Part shown: piece by piece, positions 43,940-53,091 of the stretch
Numbering within the stretch: position 1 is the stretch's first letter
Layout of the letters: each line of letters starts with the position of its first letter
Assembly: GCA_016936015.1 (NCBI GenBank)
Contig: JAFGPV010000165.1
Location: 1-56,918, forward strand
Source: Pirellulales bacterium
GTDB taxonomy: Bacteria > Planctomycetota > Planctomycetia > Pirellulales > Thermoguttaceae
Direction of reading: 5' to 3'
Length of the DNA stretch: 56,918 nucleotides
Position numbers and translations under genes: made by a program
Notes under the pieces: model-generated
What the model was told of the DNA's origin: nothing
Databases searched by the model: none
Seen by the model: only the letters and a program-made list of their open reading frames with translations

Positions 43940-44716
43940 TCAGAATTCGCGGGCATAGCCGGCCGTCCAGCCGCCGTCGACGGTCAGAACGTGGCCGTGG
44001 GTGTAGGTGTTTTCCGGCGCCGCCAAGAAGAGAACCGCCACGGCGATTTCCTCGGGGGTTCCGGGACGACCAAGAGGAACGTGGTCGAGCAGCCGTTGCG
44101 CCGAGTCTTTAAACTGGCCGTCCGCGCCGTAGAACAGTTGCCTTGTCACTTCCGTGAGAATGGAGCCGGGAGCGACGGCATTGACCAGAATGCCGCAAGG
44201 TCCCAGTTCGAGGGCCATGGCCTTGGTTAAGTTGACCACTCCCGCTTTCGCGGCGGCGAAGGCGCACTGGAGCCGCATGGGAACAAGCCCGATGATCGAA
44301 GCAATATTAATGATACGCCCCGACCGCTGATTCCGCATAATCCGCGCCGCCGCTTGGCTGACCTCGTACAGTCCCGTCAGGTCGACGGCTAGGATGCGGT
44401 CCCACTCTTCGCGGGGAAACTCGTCGACCGTCACGCGATGCTGGAGCGTATTGACGCCCGCGTTGTTCACCAGGATGTCCAGACGTCCAAATTCTTTGAC
44501 GGTGCGTTCCAGAGCGGCGTCGATCTCGGCGCGGCGGGTGACGTCCATCCGCAAGGCCAAGGCGCCCGGGGATTTCCGGGCGGCGGAATCCGCGTCGAGA
44601 CAATCGGCATACACAACCAGCGATCCGCTGGCAACCAGTGCATCAGCAATGGCCCGGCCGATTCCCCGGGCGGCGCCGGTGACCAGGCTTACTTTTCCGG
44701 AAAGGTCTACTTTCAT
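43940..44716 (-). CDS. SDR family protein with Phe at the catalytic Tyr position
   Basis: The 258-residue SDR has TGAARGIG near the N-terminus, NNAG (ILVNNAGVN), IINIASIIGL and VDGGW, all normal. The active-site segment, however, reads CAFAAAKAG: Phe153 stands where Tyr of YxxxK is expected, while Lys157 is kept. The codon is TTC on the minus strand, one base from TAC. Such a change normally abolishes or greatly lowers oxidoreductase activity, so the protein may have lost, changed or assisted activity, unless the base is a sequencing error. It is the last gene of a three-gene operon, 16 bp after the UlaG-like gene. Confidence 0.88.
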   Translation of the reverse strand: MKVDLSGKVSLVTGAARGIGRAIADALVASGSLVVYADCLDADSAARKSPGALALRMDVTRRAEIDAALERTVKEFGRLDILVNNAGVNTLQHRVTVDEFPREEWDRILAVDLTGLYEVSQAAARIMRNQRSGRIINIASIIGLVPMRLQCAFAAAKAGVVNLTKAMALELGPCGILVNAVAPGSILTEVTRQLFYGADGQFKDSAQRLLDHVPLGRPGTPEEIAVAVLFLAAPENTYTHGHVLTVDGGWTAGYAREF

Positions 44717-44732
44717 GGCTGAACTCTTGATT

Positions 44733-45527
44733 TTAAGGAGTGGGTGGATCGTTTATTGCTTCCGGCGGAACTAAAAATCGTTCACCGGGGCGGAGCAGCA
44801 GCGATTGGGTCTCGGGACAGAGGCAACGGCAGGCGTGGAGGAAGCCGCTCGGATCGGCGGCGCCGTGCTCCGCAAAGGTCCAGAAATGGCAGGGAATGGC
44901 GTAGCGCGGCCTGGCGGCTTGGGTCAACCTGGCGGCGTCGAGGTGTCCCATGTTGCCGAACTCGCCGTTGATGCACGGCAAAAGCACGTCGGGCCGTGTC
45001 GCGTACAGCGGTTTGAGCAACTGCGGGCGAAATCCCGTGTCGCCCGTGCAGGCGACGCGAAGATTGCCGAATGCCAGGACGAGGCACAACGCCGTGTCCG
45101 ACAGATCGCCGTGGTCGGCCTTTGCCGGGTGAATCGTAACGCCGGGAAATTTGTATTGCCGCCCCGGCTCCAGCACGACGAACGCCTTGCCCGACACTCC
45201 CGCGGCGGCCAGTCCTTCGGCGCACCCGGCCGGCGCCGCGAACCGGCAGTCGGGATTGTTCTGCGCGATGATCGGCACCGTGTCCGGATCCAAATGGTCG
45301 GCGTGTTCGTGGGTCAGCACGAGCAGATCGGCCCGGACTTCCTCGGCGGCAATCGGCGGCGACGCCAGACGCTTGAAGCCGAACAACCGCTCGACCGCGT
45401 CGGAGAGATACGGATCGAGATAAACGATCTTGCCGCCGAAGGTTTTAAAGGCGAAGCCCGCCTGGCCCAGCCACCAGAGTCCTAAGGAACCGAGGGGCAC
45501 GTCCGCGTCGATCAATGAGAGGCTCAT
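44733..45527 (-). CDS. UlaG-like metal-dependent hydrolase (MBL fold)
   Basis: This 264-residue metallo-beta-lactamase-fold hydrolase has WLGQAGFAFK at the start, THEHADHLD (His73, His75, Asp77, His78) and VACTGDTGF, typical of UlaG-type lactonases. It could open a sugar lactone formed by one of the dehydrogenases, which would fit the SDR after it. The gene begins 2 bp after the mutarotase-like gene stops and ends 16 bp before the SDR, so the three are one operon. Cytoplasmic, as no signal peptide is seen. The substrate is inferred. Confidence 0.88.
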   Translation of the reverse strand: MSLSLIDADVPLGSLGLWWLGQAGFAFKTFGGKIVYLDPYLSDAVERLFGFKRLASPPIAAEEVRADLLVLTHEHADHLDPDTVPIIAQNNPDCRFAAPAGCAEGLAAAGVSGKAFVVLEPGRQYKFPGVTIHPAKADHGDLSDTALCLVLAFGNLRVACTGDTGFRPQLLKPLYATRPDVLLPCINGEFGNMGHLDAARLTQAARPRYAIPCHFWTFAEHGAADPSGFLHACRCLCPETQSLLLRPGERFLVPPEAINDPPTP

Positions 45528-45529
45528 CG

Positions 45530-46579
45530 TTACGCTCCCAGCAAGATATGCGCGACGACGTCAATCGCTTCGCGCGGGCCGCGAAACGCCCACACCTGCG
45601 AGACGTCCTCGCTTCGAACCGGATCGGGCAATGCACTCAGCGCGGGGGCATGGTACTCCAACTCGCAGAAACTGCCGAAGTTTACTTCGTCCACGCGGCA
45701 CATCTGAAAACCGTACCCAAAATCCTCGGGATCATGCCGCTGCACGTCGACGTACGTTCCCGACGGATTGGCGAAGAAATTCCGGATGACCAGCGACCAC
45801 CGGTCTCCGCCGCCGTACACGTATCCCGCCCGACCGCAGAGCACCGCCGCCTTCATCGCAATCTTGTGCGAACCGCCGAAGTCGATCTTCACCCGCAGCA
45901 GTCGATCTTCCAGAATCAGGCTCTCGGCGGGCACGTCGCCGAAACATTTCTGCGGAGTGCCGCGGCAGTAGAGCGGCACGATCATCTCGCCGCCCGGCGG
46001 AAGCTGGAGCAGGTTCCAGATGCCGACCGCCGGCGGCTCGGCGCCTTCAGGAGCAAGCGATTGCAGCGTGGTCCGTTGCGTGTACCCGGCGTAGCGGATC
46101 GAGCGGGCGACGGCCGCTAGGTCTCGTTCGTGGCGCAACGGATTGGCGGCCGGCCCGAACCACTTTGTCAGTCGAAGATTAACATCCCGATTCGACCGCG
46201 CCAAGTGCAGCGTCATTTCCCGCGACAACCGGTAGCCGCCGCCGGCGCGCTCCACGGCGTACTCGCTCATGTCGAGCTGCCGCGGTTGCCAATACTCGGT
46301 AAAGGTGGCGTCGCGAAAAAACGTGTCCAGTTCCGGGGCGATCCAGGTGCGATCCCCGCCCGTATTGTGCCAACCGCTGCCGGCGAAGAGCGATCGGGCC
46401 GTCGGGCCCGTCTCCAGCAGCGGATTGGTCCAGAGAAAATTTTCTCGGCCGTCGCCGGCGAATAATCCCAAAACCCTTGCGCCGTAGGGCAACAATAAGA
46501 GCCGGGAGTCATCCGACAAGGCAAGCACTTCGGACGCTTTGCCCGCGTCGGTAATCGTTTGAACGAGAGTCTTCAACAT
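45530..46579 (-). CDS. Galactose-mutarotase-like protein (possibly DUF6786)
   Basis: The 349-residue protein is beta-rich and starts with ALSDDSRLLLLPYGARVLGL, followed by SGWHNTGGDRTWIAPELDTF, which resembles the sugar-binding cleft of aldose 1-epimerase-like proteins. The remainder (GIWNLLQLPPGGEMIVPLYC) is known from planctomycete proteins of the DUF6786 type, an assignment I make from memory. A sugar-handling role, perhaps anomer interconversion, is likely but not proven. It heads the operon with the UlaG-like hydrolase and SDR; the order mutarotase, lactonase, dehydrogenase is suggestive of sugar oxidation. Confidence 0.7.
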   Translation of the reverse strand: MLKTLVQTITDAGKASEVLALSDDSRLLLLPYGARVLGLFAGDGRENFLWTNPLLETGPTARSLFAGSGWHNTGGDRTWIAPELDTFFRDATFTEYWQPRQLDMSEYAVERAGGGYRLSREMTLHLARSNRDVNLRLTKWFGPAANPLRHERDLAAVARSIRYAGYTQRTTLQSLAPEGAEPPAVGIWNLLQLPPGGEMIVPLYCRGTPQKCFGDVPAESLILEDRLLRVKIDFGGSHKIAMKAAVLCGRAGYVYGGGDRWSLVIRNFFANPSGTYVDVQRHDPEDFGYGFQMCRVDEVNFGSFCELEYHAPALSALPDPVRSEDVSQVWAFRGPREAIDVVAHILLGA

Positions 46580-46732
46580 GGGCAGGTTCCTTCGTTTATA
46601 TAGTCATACCCTGGACGACATTGGGCATCTTTCCCGATCTTCTGGCCAGTAATTTCGCAGCCAAGGGATGCAAGAATTGTTTTCGATGTCCAAGGGTGTC
46701 CAATAGGGACTCCAACGAAAACCTATCCATCA

Positions 46733-49711
46733 TCATGTTTCCTGGTTTTTGTATGTCTCAACCGTTTCCGTTTTCTTCTTCCGCGGCAAGAATCCCATGG
46801 CCCTGAGTTGCCGGTCGAAATCCGCCGGTAGGCTTGCTACGGGTTCCTCGACGTCGCGTGCGGCATAACGCAGCATGTTCCGCAGTAGTCGTTCGGCCGC
46901 CGGATTGCCCGACAGGCTTTCACGGATCCGCAGCGTGTTGAGCACGAAGCGGCCGGCGCCCAGGTTGTAAACCGAAACCATCAGGCCCGAACTGTAGTCC
47001 TGTGAAGCCTTGATTGCCCCGGCCACGGCCTCGACGGGCGGATCTTGACCCTGCCAGACCAAATCGGGAATGATCTCGCGATAATAGCCGTAGTCCATCA
47101 GCCCGCCGGAAGGCAAGCCGTCGAAAATCGGATGCCGCTTGGCCCATTCGTCTTTCAAGTAGAGCCAGCCCTCAATCGGCGCCAGCGTACCCTTGCGCAC
47201 CAGCGGGAGCCAGGCCGTCGGTTGATCCGGCTCGGCGGCGAACACTTCGGGAGCAGGGAAGATCGCCGTCGAACCGGCGGCGATATGCCGGGCCAACTCG
47301 GCGAAGGCCGCCGCGCCGCCGGGCGCCGCCGGCCTGGTTCCGACCAGAATCACCTCGCGCTTGGACGGCGCATCCGCTGCGAATGGCCGCGTCCGAATCC
47401 CGTGTTCCGTCAACCACGCGGCCAATAGCGGATCGTCTCCCCACAGGACCACTTCCATCTCGATCGCCGGCATTTCCGCCGGATCGGTCACGTAAAACGC
47501 CGTCTCGCCGCCGGCCGCCGCCGCTCTTTGCTCGAAGGTCGCCGTAAAACGGTATTTGCCCGAAGGACCGTCAACTCTCACGTCGTCGGAGAAATACGAT
47601 TTGGCGAACGACGGTTCGCGACGGCCGCCCGGCGGCGGAATCGCGATCTTGAAACGGCGTTCCAGGACGTGTCTCCCGTTGGGGCCGAACACCTGGACGA
47701 GGACCGGATAGTCGCCGGACCGCAACGCGTCCTCGTTGGCCAGTACGGCCTCCAGACGGATCGTGCCGCCGCGGCGGACGTGAACCGGCTCGGCAAACAA
47801 ACACCACCGTAACGGATACCAGGCGTCGAACATCGCGTCGATCGTGCCGGGCTTGAGTTCGCGGAAGAGCGTGGTCAAACCTTCGCCGCACATCACGTGG
47901 TCGATCGCGCCGGTCACGCTGTGGGCGATAATGTTCGGATTCGACCGAATGGCATTCAATCCCAGGGTTCGCTGTCCCGCCATCTTTTTAAGGCTCGCCA
48001 TGAAAATATCTTCCGGGCGGCCGAACGTCTCGTCTAATCGCCAACGGGTCCAGTCGTTCGAAAAGCGTTCGAGCAGACCGCGAACGTATTGCGCGTCTTC
48101 CAGTTCCGCGGCGCCGCATTGCTCGAAGTGACGGATGGCGCGCCACAAATCGACGGCGCTGCCGATCCCGTATTCCGAAAGGAACACGGGCGGACCCTTC
48201 GCCCCCAGGGTCCGCAGCAATTGGATGGTGTCGGCGGTGTGGGGGACCCGCGGGTAGACGTGACGGTCGCTGAGCACGTCCTCCCAGATCGTGGATCCCG
48301 GATTCGACAGACTGCCGCCGCCCGCGCCGTCGTAGCGGCCGCTGTTGAGCATCACGATGCGGGCACCGTCCAACTGGCGAATCATCGGCAGCATGGTCAG
48401 CGCGTGCTGGAAGGCCGGCCCATTGGGCGACTCGTTCAGAAGCCCCCAGATCGCGACGCTCGGATGGTTCCGATCGCGGCGAATCAGTTCACTTCCGGCA
48501 CTGTCGAATCTTTCGACCATCTTCGGCGACGGTTCGATCGGCCACGCCGCGTAGGATTCCTCGTAGACCAGCAGTCCAATCTCGTCGCAGAGGTCCAATT
48601 GCACGCGCGACGCCCCACCCCAGATGAAACGTACTGCGTTGAATCCCATCACTTTCAGATTCAGCAGATCGCGCCGGGCAAGATCGGGATCGCGGGGAAA
48701 TTGCTGACCGATGGGATAATTGTTGACGGTGTGACTGCAGCGCAGATAGATCCGTTTACCGTTGAGGCGGAAATAGCCGTCGGAAAAACGGAAATCGCGG
48801 AATCCGCAGCGCGTGGATTGCTCGTGGAAAAAGTTCGCTCCGTCCAGTCCGATCCGCACGTTGACACGATAGAGATGCGGATCATTCACGTCCCACGGGA
48901 GGGGATTGTCAACGGTCAGATCGGTCTCGACCGTGTCATCGCCGGCCGGAAACCGGCGGTCCAGACGAAGCACGGTGGTTGTCTCGCCGCCGCGGGCCGG
49001 CGAGAGGGTAATCTCGACGTATCCCTTCCTTCCTGCGGCGGTGGTATTGCGAACGCCGGCGTGGACGCGGAGTTTTCCCGCCTTTGATTCCGGCCGGGCC
49101 GTGACGTACAGGTCGTCCACGTAGACCGTCGGCACGCACGACAGTTCTATGGAATCGGTGATGCCGCCGTGGTTGTAACTGCCGCCGGCACTGAACGGGA
49201 GCCTCTTGCAGCGATGGGCTGTTTGGTTCAAGCAGAACCCGTCGATCATCTCCTGAGTGGGATTCAATACGCGCACCACCAGATGATTGGCGACGCCGGG
49301 CTTGATCTGGTCGGTGACGTCGAGCACAAACGGCGTTTCACCGCCCTCGTGTCTCCCCGCCGGAATGCCGTTGAGCCACACTTCCGCCAAATAGTCGACC
49401 TGCCAGAAGCGAAGGAGGTAGCGTCCGCCGGGGTAGGGATTGACGGGAGCCAGAAAATCGCGTGCATACCACGCGACGCCGTGATAGGCGGGAAAGACCT
49501 CTTGAATAATCGATGGCACCTTCGTCGGCTTTGCACCGGGCAGCGAAATTGAAAACCACTTCTGTCGGCAGCCCATGTTTTCGGGATCCGTGGCCAGCGA
49601 CCATGCACCGTCCAACGAGGTTGACCCATTTATCAACGGCTGGTCTTGCGCAGGAAGAATCGCGGGCAAGAGCAAGAAGAACGCCAATCCGATCGCCAGA
49701 TACTTCTTCAC
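46733..49711 (-). CDS. Secreted glycoside hydrolase family 2 (beta-glycosidase)
   Basis: This GH2 enzyme of about 992 residues cleaves terminal beta-linked sugars, such as galactose, glucuronate or mannose. The signal peptide is VKKYLAIGLAFFLLLPAILP, cut near AQDQ. A jelly-roll sugar-binding domain, an Ig-like domain and a TIM barrel follow. WGLLNESPNG supplies the acid/base Glu427, and FLSEYG the nucleophile Glu513. The C-terminal 350 residues hold extra beta domains. The start is GTG at 49711, 19 bp after the GntR stop codon, because only this start gives a signal peptide; the open frame to 49981 is a shadow of the GntR gene. With GntR it forms an operon. Confidence 0.88.
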   Translation of the reverse strand: MKKYLAIGLAFFLLLPAILPAQDQPLINGSTSLDGAWSLATDPENMGCRQKWFSISLPGAKPTKVPSIIQEVFPAYHGVAWYARDFLAPVNPYPGGRYLLRFWQVDYLAEVWLNGIPAGRHEGGETPFVLDVTDQIKPGVANHLVVRVLNPTQEMIDGFCLNQTAHRCKRLPFSAGGSYNHGGITDSIELSCVPTVYVDDLYVTARPESKAGKLRVHAGVRNTTAAGRKGYVEITLSPARGGETTTVLRLDRRFPAGDDTVETDLTVDNPLPWDVNDPHLYRVNVRIGLDGANFFHEQSTRCGFRDFRFSDGYFRLNGKRIYLRCSHTVNNYPIGQQFPRDPDLARRDLLNLKVMGFNAVRFIWGGASRVQLDLCDEIGLLVYEESYAAWPIEPSPKMVERFDSAGSELIRRDRNHPSVAIWGLLNESPNGPAFQHALTMLPMIRQLDGARIVMLNSGRYDGAGGGSLSNPGSTIWEDVLSDRHVYPRVPHTADTIQLLRTLGAKGPPVFLSEYGIGSAVDLWRAIRHFEQCGAAELEDAQYVRGLLERFSNDWTRWRLDETFGRPEDIFMASLKKMAGQRTLGLNAIRSNPNIIAHSVTGAIDHVMCGEGLTTLFRELKPGTIDAMFDAWYPLRWCLFAEPVHVRRGGTIRLEAVLANEDALRSGDYPVLVQVFGPNGRHVLERRFKIAIPPPGGRREPSFAKSYFSDDVRVDGPSGKYRFTATFEQRAAAAGGETAFYVTDPAEMPAIEMEVVLWGDDPLLAAWLTEHGIRTRPFAADAPSKREVILVGTRPAAPGGAAAFAELARHIAAGSTAIFPAPEVFAAEPDQPTAWLPLVRKGTLAPIEGWLYLKDEWAKRHPIFDGLPSGGLMDYGYYREIIPDLVWQGQDPPVEAVAGAIKASQDYSSGLMVSVYNLGAGRFVLNTLRIRESLSGNPAAERLLRNMLRYAARDVEEPVASLPADFDRQLRAMGFLPRKKKTETVETYKNQET

Positions 49712-49730
49712 GGATCGTTCTCTTTCATCT

Positions 49731-50417
49731 TCACGGACTATTTTCCTCGTACCAACTGAGGTGGTGGCGCAACAAACCCACGGCCGTCTCCAGCTTCTGA
49801 TCGTGGAGCGCTTCGACAATCCGTCGGTGCTCCTCCTTGCCTTGTCGGAACTCACCCATGGCCTCGTGAAATTGGTGAAAGAACGCCTGGAGCAAATCGC
49901 AGAACGAGGCCAACGGGCCAAGGTCGCTCGCTTCCACCAGTCCCCGATGAAAAGCGATGTCGTATTCGATCCAACTCTCATTGACCTGGTCCACTTCGGG
50001 GGCCGAATCGGCCAGCGCCAGCAACCGCGGATAGAGGGTCGGATTGTTCTTCATCGCATCCATGGTGTAGGACAAGGCGCCCGTTTCGATCACTGCGCGC
50101 GACTTGAGCAACTGGTCCTTGGGATAGTCGCTCAGGGCAAAGTGGAAACCAAAGTAGTCGCTCACGCGATCAAAATCGAACTTGTCCAAGACCATGCCGC
50201 GACGGGGCGCCACGTCGATGATGCCGAGAAAATCGAGCGCCTTGGTGGCCTCGCGCACTACCGTATGACTGACACCGAACCGCTCGACCATCTCCCGTTC
50301 GGTCAACAACGGATCGCCCGGCCTGAGGTCATGGTCGATGATGTACTTGCGGAGTTTGGCGGTTAGCTCTTCGCTCAGACGCTTGCGGCGGATCTTGTGT
50401 TTCGGTCCTATGGCCAT
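49731..50417 (-). CDS. GntR family regulator, FCD type, upstream of GH2
   Basis: The 228-residue regulator has TEREMVERFGVSHTVVREAT as winged helix-turn-helix and an FCD-like C-terminal domain with EYDIAFHRGLVEASDLG, KEEHRRIVEAL and LRHHLSW. It is more distant from the two GntR paralogues at 34961 and 43125 than they are from each other. The neighbouring GH2 gene follows after 19 bp. The divergent E1 gene starts about 100 bp away across a region with a good promoter, so this regulator probably controls both. Its ligand is unknown. Confidence 0.92.
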   Translation of the reverse strand: MAIGPKHKIRRKRLSEELTAKLRKYIIDHDLRPGDPLLTEREMVERFGVSHTVVREATKALDFLGIIDVAPRRGMVLDKFDFDRVSDYFGFHFALSDYPKDQLLKSRAVIETGALSYTMDAMKNNPTLYPRLLALADSAPEVDQVNESWIEYDIAFHRGLVEASDLGPLASFCDLLQAFFHQFHEAMGEFRQGKEEHRRIVEALHDQKLETAVGLLRHHLSWYEENSP

Positions 50418-50448
50418 TTTTTTACCTGTTTTAATGCATGATAAGCCC

Positions 50449-50477
50449 TTGACAGCTTCAATTTATAGTATCATATT
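50449..50477 (+). promoter_or_regulatory. Sigma-70-type promoter of the E1 operon
   Basis: TTGACA (50449-50454) is a perfect -35 box; CATATT (50472-50477), four of six -10 matches, follows 17 bp later. Transcription would start near 50484. ATGATA (50438-50443) and TATCAT (50469-50474) form an inverted pair that brackets the -35, a possible GntR contact. The position makes the GTG at 50489 an unlikely start codon and supports ATG 50525. Confidence 0.55.
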
Positions 50478-50524
50478 AGAATTCTGGCGTGATTGTAAAG
50501 CCCTCGCTGGGGAAAATCCATCGA

Positions 50525-52975
50525 ATGTTGCAAAAAGTGAAAACGAATTCCATCCTCAGTGCCCCATCCACCACCCCTTCTGTTGGGGTTGGCAGGGAAG
50601 ATTTGTTTCGTTTGTACCGCCTGATGGTGTTGATCCGCCGTTTTGAGCAGACTGCGCAAGGCATGTACAGGAACGGGGAGTTGCCGGGATTCCTTCATCT
50701 CTATATTGGTCAAGAGGCGACCGCAGTGGGCGTCATGGCCCACTTGCGGCGCGACGACTGGATCACAAGCACCCATCGCGGACACGGTCATGCCCTGGCC
50801 AAAGGCGTACCGCCGAAGGTAGTGTTGGCCGAATTGGCCGGCAAGGCCGCCGGCTGCTGTGGCGGGCGCGGCGGCAGCATGCATTTGTACGCGCCGTCGC
50901 ATGGGCTATTTGGAACCAACGGCTTGGTGACCGCCGGAATTCCCGCGGCGGTGGGATTGGCGATCAGCGCGCAAGTCCGCGGAACCGACCAGGTGGCGGT
51001 CGCGTTCTTTGGCGACGGCGCCACGGGCCATGGCGCATTTCACGAGGCGGTCAATTTCGGCAGTATCCAGAACGCTCCCGTGGTGTTCGTCTGCGAGAAC
51101 AACCTCTACGCCACGGCGACGCCTTTAACGATGACTACCCGGAACACCCATATCGCCAGCAAAGCGGCCGCCTATGGCATTCCCGGCGTGCGAGTCGACG
51201 GCAACGACGTGCTGGCCGTATGGCAAGCCGCGGAAAAAGCGATCGGCCGGGCACGTGCCGGCGAGGGACCCACGCTGATCGAGTCGCTGACGTACCGTCA
51301 GGTGGGACACCAGGAGGGAGATCCGGTCATCGGCTGGTGCCGCACGCAGGAAGAGTGGGACCATTGGGCCAAACGTTGTCCGATCCTCACGTTTGGCCGG
51401 TGGCTGGTGGAATCGGGAAATGCCGACGAAAACGATCTGAAACTCATTGAAACCGAGGTCCAGAAGGTGGTGGATGAGGCAGCCGAGTTTACCCGCAACT
51501 CCCCACGTCCAGATCCGGCCCTGGCCACCGCGCATACCTGGGCCGAGCCGATCAATCCGCCGCTGGCGTATGCCGATCCCAAGACGGTGCCGGCTGAGAC
51601 GAAGGTCCAGAGTTGGCTGGACGCCGTTCGCGACGGCATTGCCGAGGAAATGCGCCGCGACCGCCACATCATCTACTTCGGCGAAGGCACGGGCGACCGC
51701 GGCGGCACATTTGGACACACCAAGGGACTCCACAAAGAGTTTGGCGCCCAGCGGATGATCGATACCCCGATCTGCGAGTTGGGCTTCACGGGGGCCTCGA
51801 TCGGCGCCTCCGCCACGGGCTGTCGGGCGATCGCCGACCTGATGATGGGCGATTTTCTCTGGGAAGCGGGCGGCCAAATCGTGCTCCAGGCGGCCAAACT
51901 CCGTTCGATGAGCAACGGACAGGTGTCCGTGCCCATGGTCGTCCGCGCGTTCATCGGCGTGATCAAGAATGCCGGGCCGCACCACAGCGGCGTCTATCAT
52001 TCCGTATGGGCCCATTGCCCGGGATTGATCGTCGTCGTTCCTTCCAACCCGGCCGACGCCAAGGGCCTGTTCAAGACGGCCCTGCGGGCAAGCGATCCCG
52101 TGGTCTTTCTCGAACACAAGTCGTTGCTGTCCGCCAAGGGGCCGGTGCCGACGGGTGAGTATTACCTCCCCTTCGGTCAGGCCAAGGTCGTGCGTTCCGG
52201 CGCCGATCTGACAATGGTCTCGTGCGGACTCATGCTCCACCGCTCCGTCGAGGCGGCCGAACAATTGGCGGCGGAGGGAATCTCGTGCGAAGTGATCGAC
52301 CTGCGGACGATCGTCCCGCTGGACGTTCGCACCGTTGTGGCCAGCGTGGCCAAGACGGGCCGACTGTTAGTGGTGGACGAGGGCTACTCGATGTGCGGCA
52401 TCGGGGCCGAGTTGGCGGCCGTGGTCATGGAGCAGGCTTTCGACGAGCTTGACGCGCCCGTGGGCCGGCTGCATACCGAACCTAATTCCCATCCGTTCAG
52501 TCCGCCGTTGGAAAATGCCTCTGTGCCCAACGTCGAGCGGATCATGGCGGCGGCTCGTGGGGTGATCGAGGGACGGCCGCCGATCCCGCGCCGGGCGACG
52601 GTTGCCTTGGGAGACCTCCCCGGCACGTCCGTCTCGGAAAGCGAGGAGCTGTCCAAGTCGTCCGCGCATGCTCCTGCCGCGGTCTCGGCATCCCAACCAG
52701 CGGCCCCGGCCGCACAGGAGACCGCAACGGCACAAGAGGGCGTGCCGGTGCTCATGCCCAACATGGACCTGATTATAACCGAGGCCACGGTGGTCGCCTG
52801 GTTGAAGAAAGTCGGCGACGCCGTTTGCAAGGGCGAAGCCCTGTTGGAGATAGAAACTGACAAGGCAGTTACGACCGTTGAATCACTCGTGGACGGGGTG
52901 CTCGTGGAAATCCTGGCCGATGCAGACGCCGTGGTCCCGCTTGGTCAGCAACTGGGAACCATTCGGCCGTCCTAA
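50525..52975 (+). CDS. Fused 2-oxoacid dehydrogenase E1 alpha-beta with C-terminal lipoyl domain
   Basis: The 816-residue chain joins three parts. Residues of about 30-340 are E1 alpha, with the thiamine-diphosphate motif GDGATGHGAFHEAVNFG and VFVCENN near residue 190. Residues of about 360-690 are E1 beta (SWLDAVRDGIAEEM, ELGFTGASIGASATG, MGDFLWEAGGQI). An Ala/Pro-rich linker and a biotinyl/lipoyl domain from about residue 739 (VLMPNMDLIITEATVVAWLK, with lipoyl-type Lys780 in ETDKA) follow. The lipoyl domain normally belongs to E2, and the E2 encoded at 54982 lacks one. Substrate is unknown; pyruvate, acetoin or a branched-chain oxoacid type is possible. Genes for GH127, E2 and an SDR follow. 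ATG 50525 is preferred to GTG 50489. Confidence 0.92.
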   Translation: MLQKVKTNSILSAPSTTPSVGVGREDLFRLYRLMVLIRRFEQTAQGMYRNGELPGFLHLYIGQEATAVGVMAHLRRDDWITSTHRGHGHALAKGVPPKVVLAELAGKAAGCCGGRGGSMHLYAPSHGLFGTNGLVTAGIPAAVGLAISAQVRGTDQVAVAFFGDGATGHGAFHEAVNFGSIQNAPVVFVCENNLYATATPLTMTTRNTHIASKAAAYGIPGVRVDGNDVLAVWQAAEKAIGRARAGEGPTLIESLTYRQVGHQEGDPVIGWCRTQEEWDHWAKRCPILTFGRWLVESGNADENDLKLIETEVQKVVDEAAEFTRNSPRPDPALATAHTWAEPINPPLAYADPKTVPAETKVQSWLDAVRDGIAEEMRRDRHIIYFGEGTGDRGGTFGHTKGLHKEFGAQRMIDTPICELGFTGASIGASATGCRAIADLMMGDFLWEAGGQIVLQAAKLRSMSNGQVSVPMVVRAFIGVIKNAGPHHSGVYHSVWAHCPGLIVVVPSNPADAKGLFKTALRASDPVVFLEHKSLLSAKGPVPTGEYYLPFGQAKVVRSGADLTMVSCGLMLHRSVEAAEQLAAEGISCEVIDLRTIVPLDVRTVVASVAKTGRLLVVDEGYSMCGIGAELAAVVMEQAFDELDAPVGRLHTEPNSHPFSPPLENASVPNVERIMAAARGVIEGRPPIPRRATVALGDLPGTSVSESEELSKSSAHAPAAVSASQPAAPAAQETATAQEGVPVLMPNMDLIITEATVVAWLKKVGDAVCKGEALLEIETDKAVTTVESLVDGVLVEILADADAVVPLGQQLGTIRPS

Positions 52976-53006
52976 AGAAAACATCGAAGATTGAGATTGT
53001 TTTACC

Positions 53007-53065
53007 CCCGGCACTTGTGCCGGAAGCGGTGCGTTTTCCTAGGCACACCCGGCACAAGTGCCGGG
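53007..53065. repeat. Pair of near-palindromes, CCGGCAC..GTGCCGG
   Basis: CCCGGCACTTGTGCCGG (53007-53023) and CCCGGCACAAGTGCCGGG (53048-53065) are each nearly self-complementary and are inverted copies of each other. They can form two small hairpins or one long one. They lie between the E1 stop and the GH127 start. REP-like sequences of this type may adjust expression of the genes on either side; no T-run follows. Confidence 0.6.
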
Positions 53066-53091
53066 ACTAAACTTTTGGAGGGTATTTGAGC

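Noticed and set aside
49712-49981. Upstream extension of the GH2 gene
   Set aside because: It lies over the GntR gene and would bury a clear signal peptide. The GTG at 49711 is preferred.
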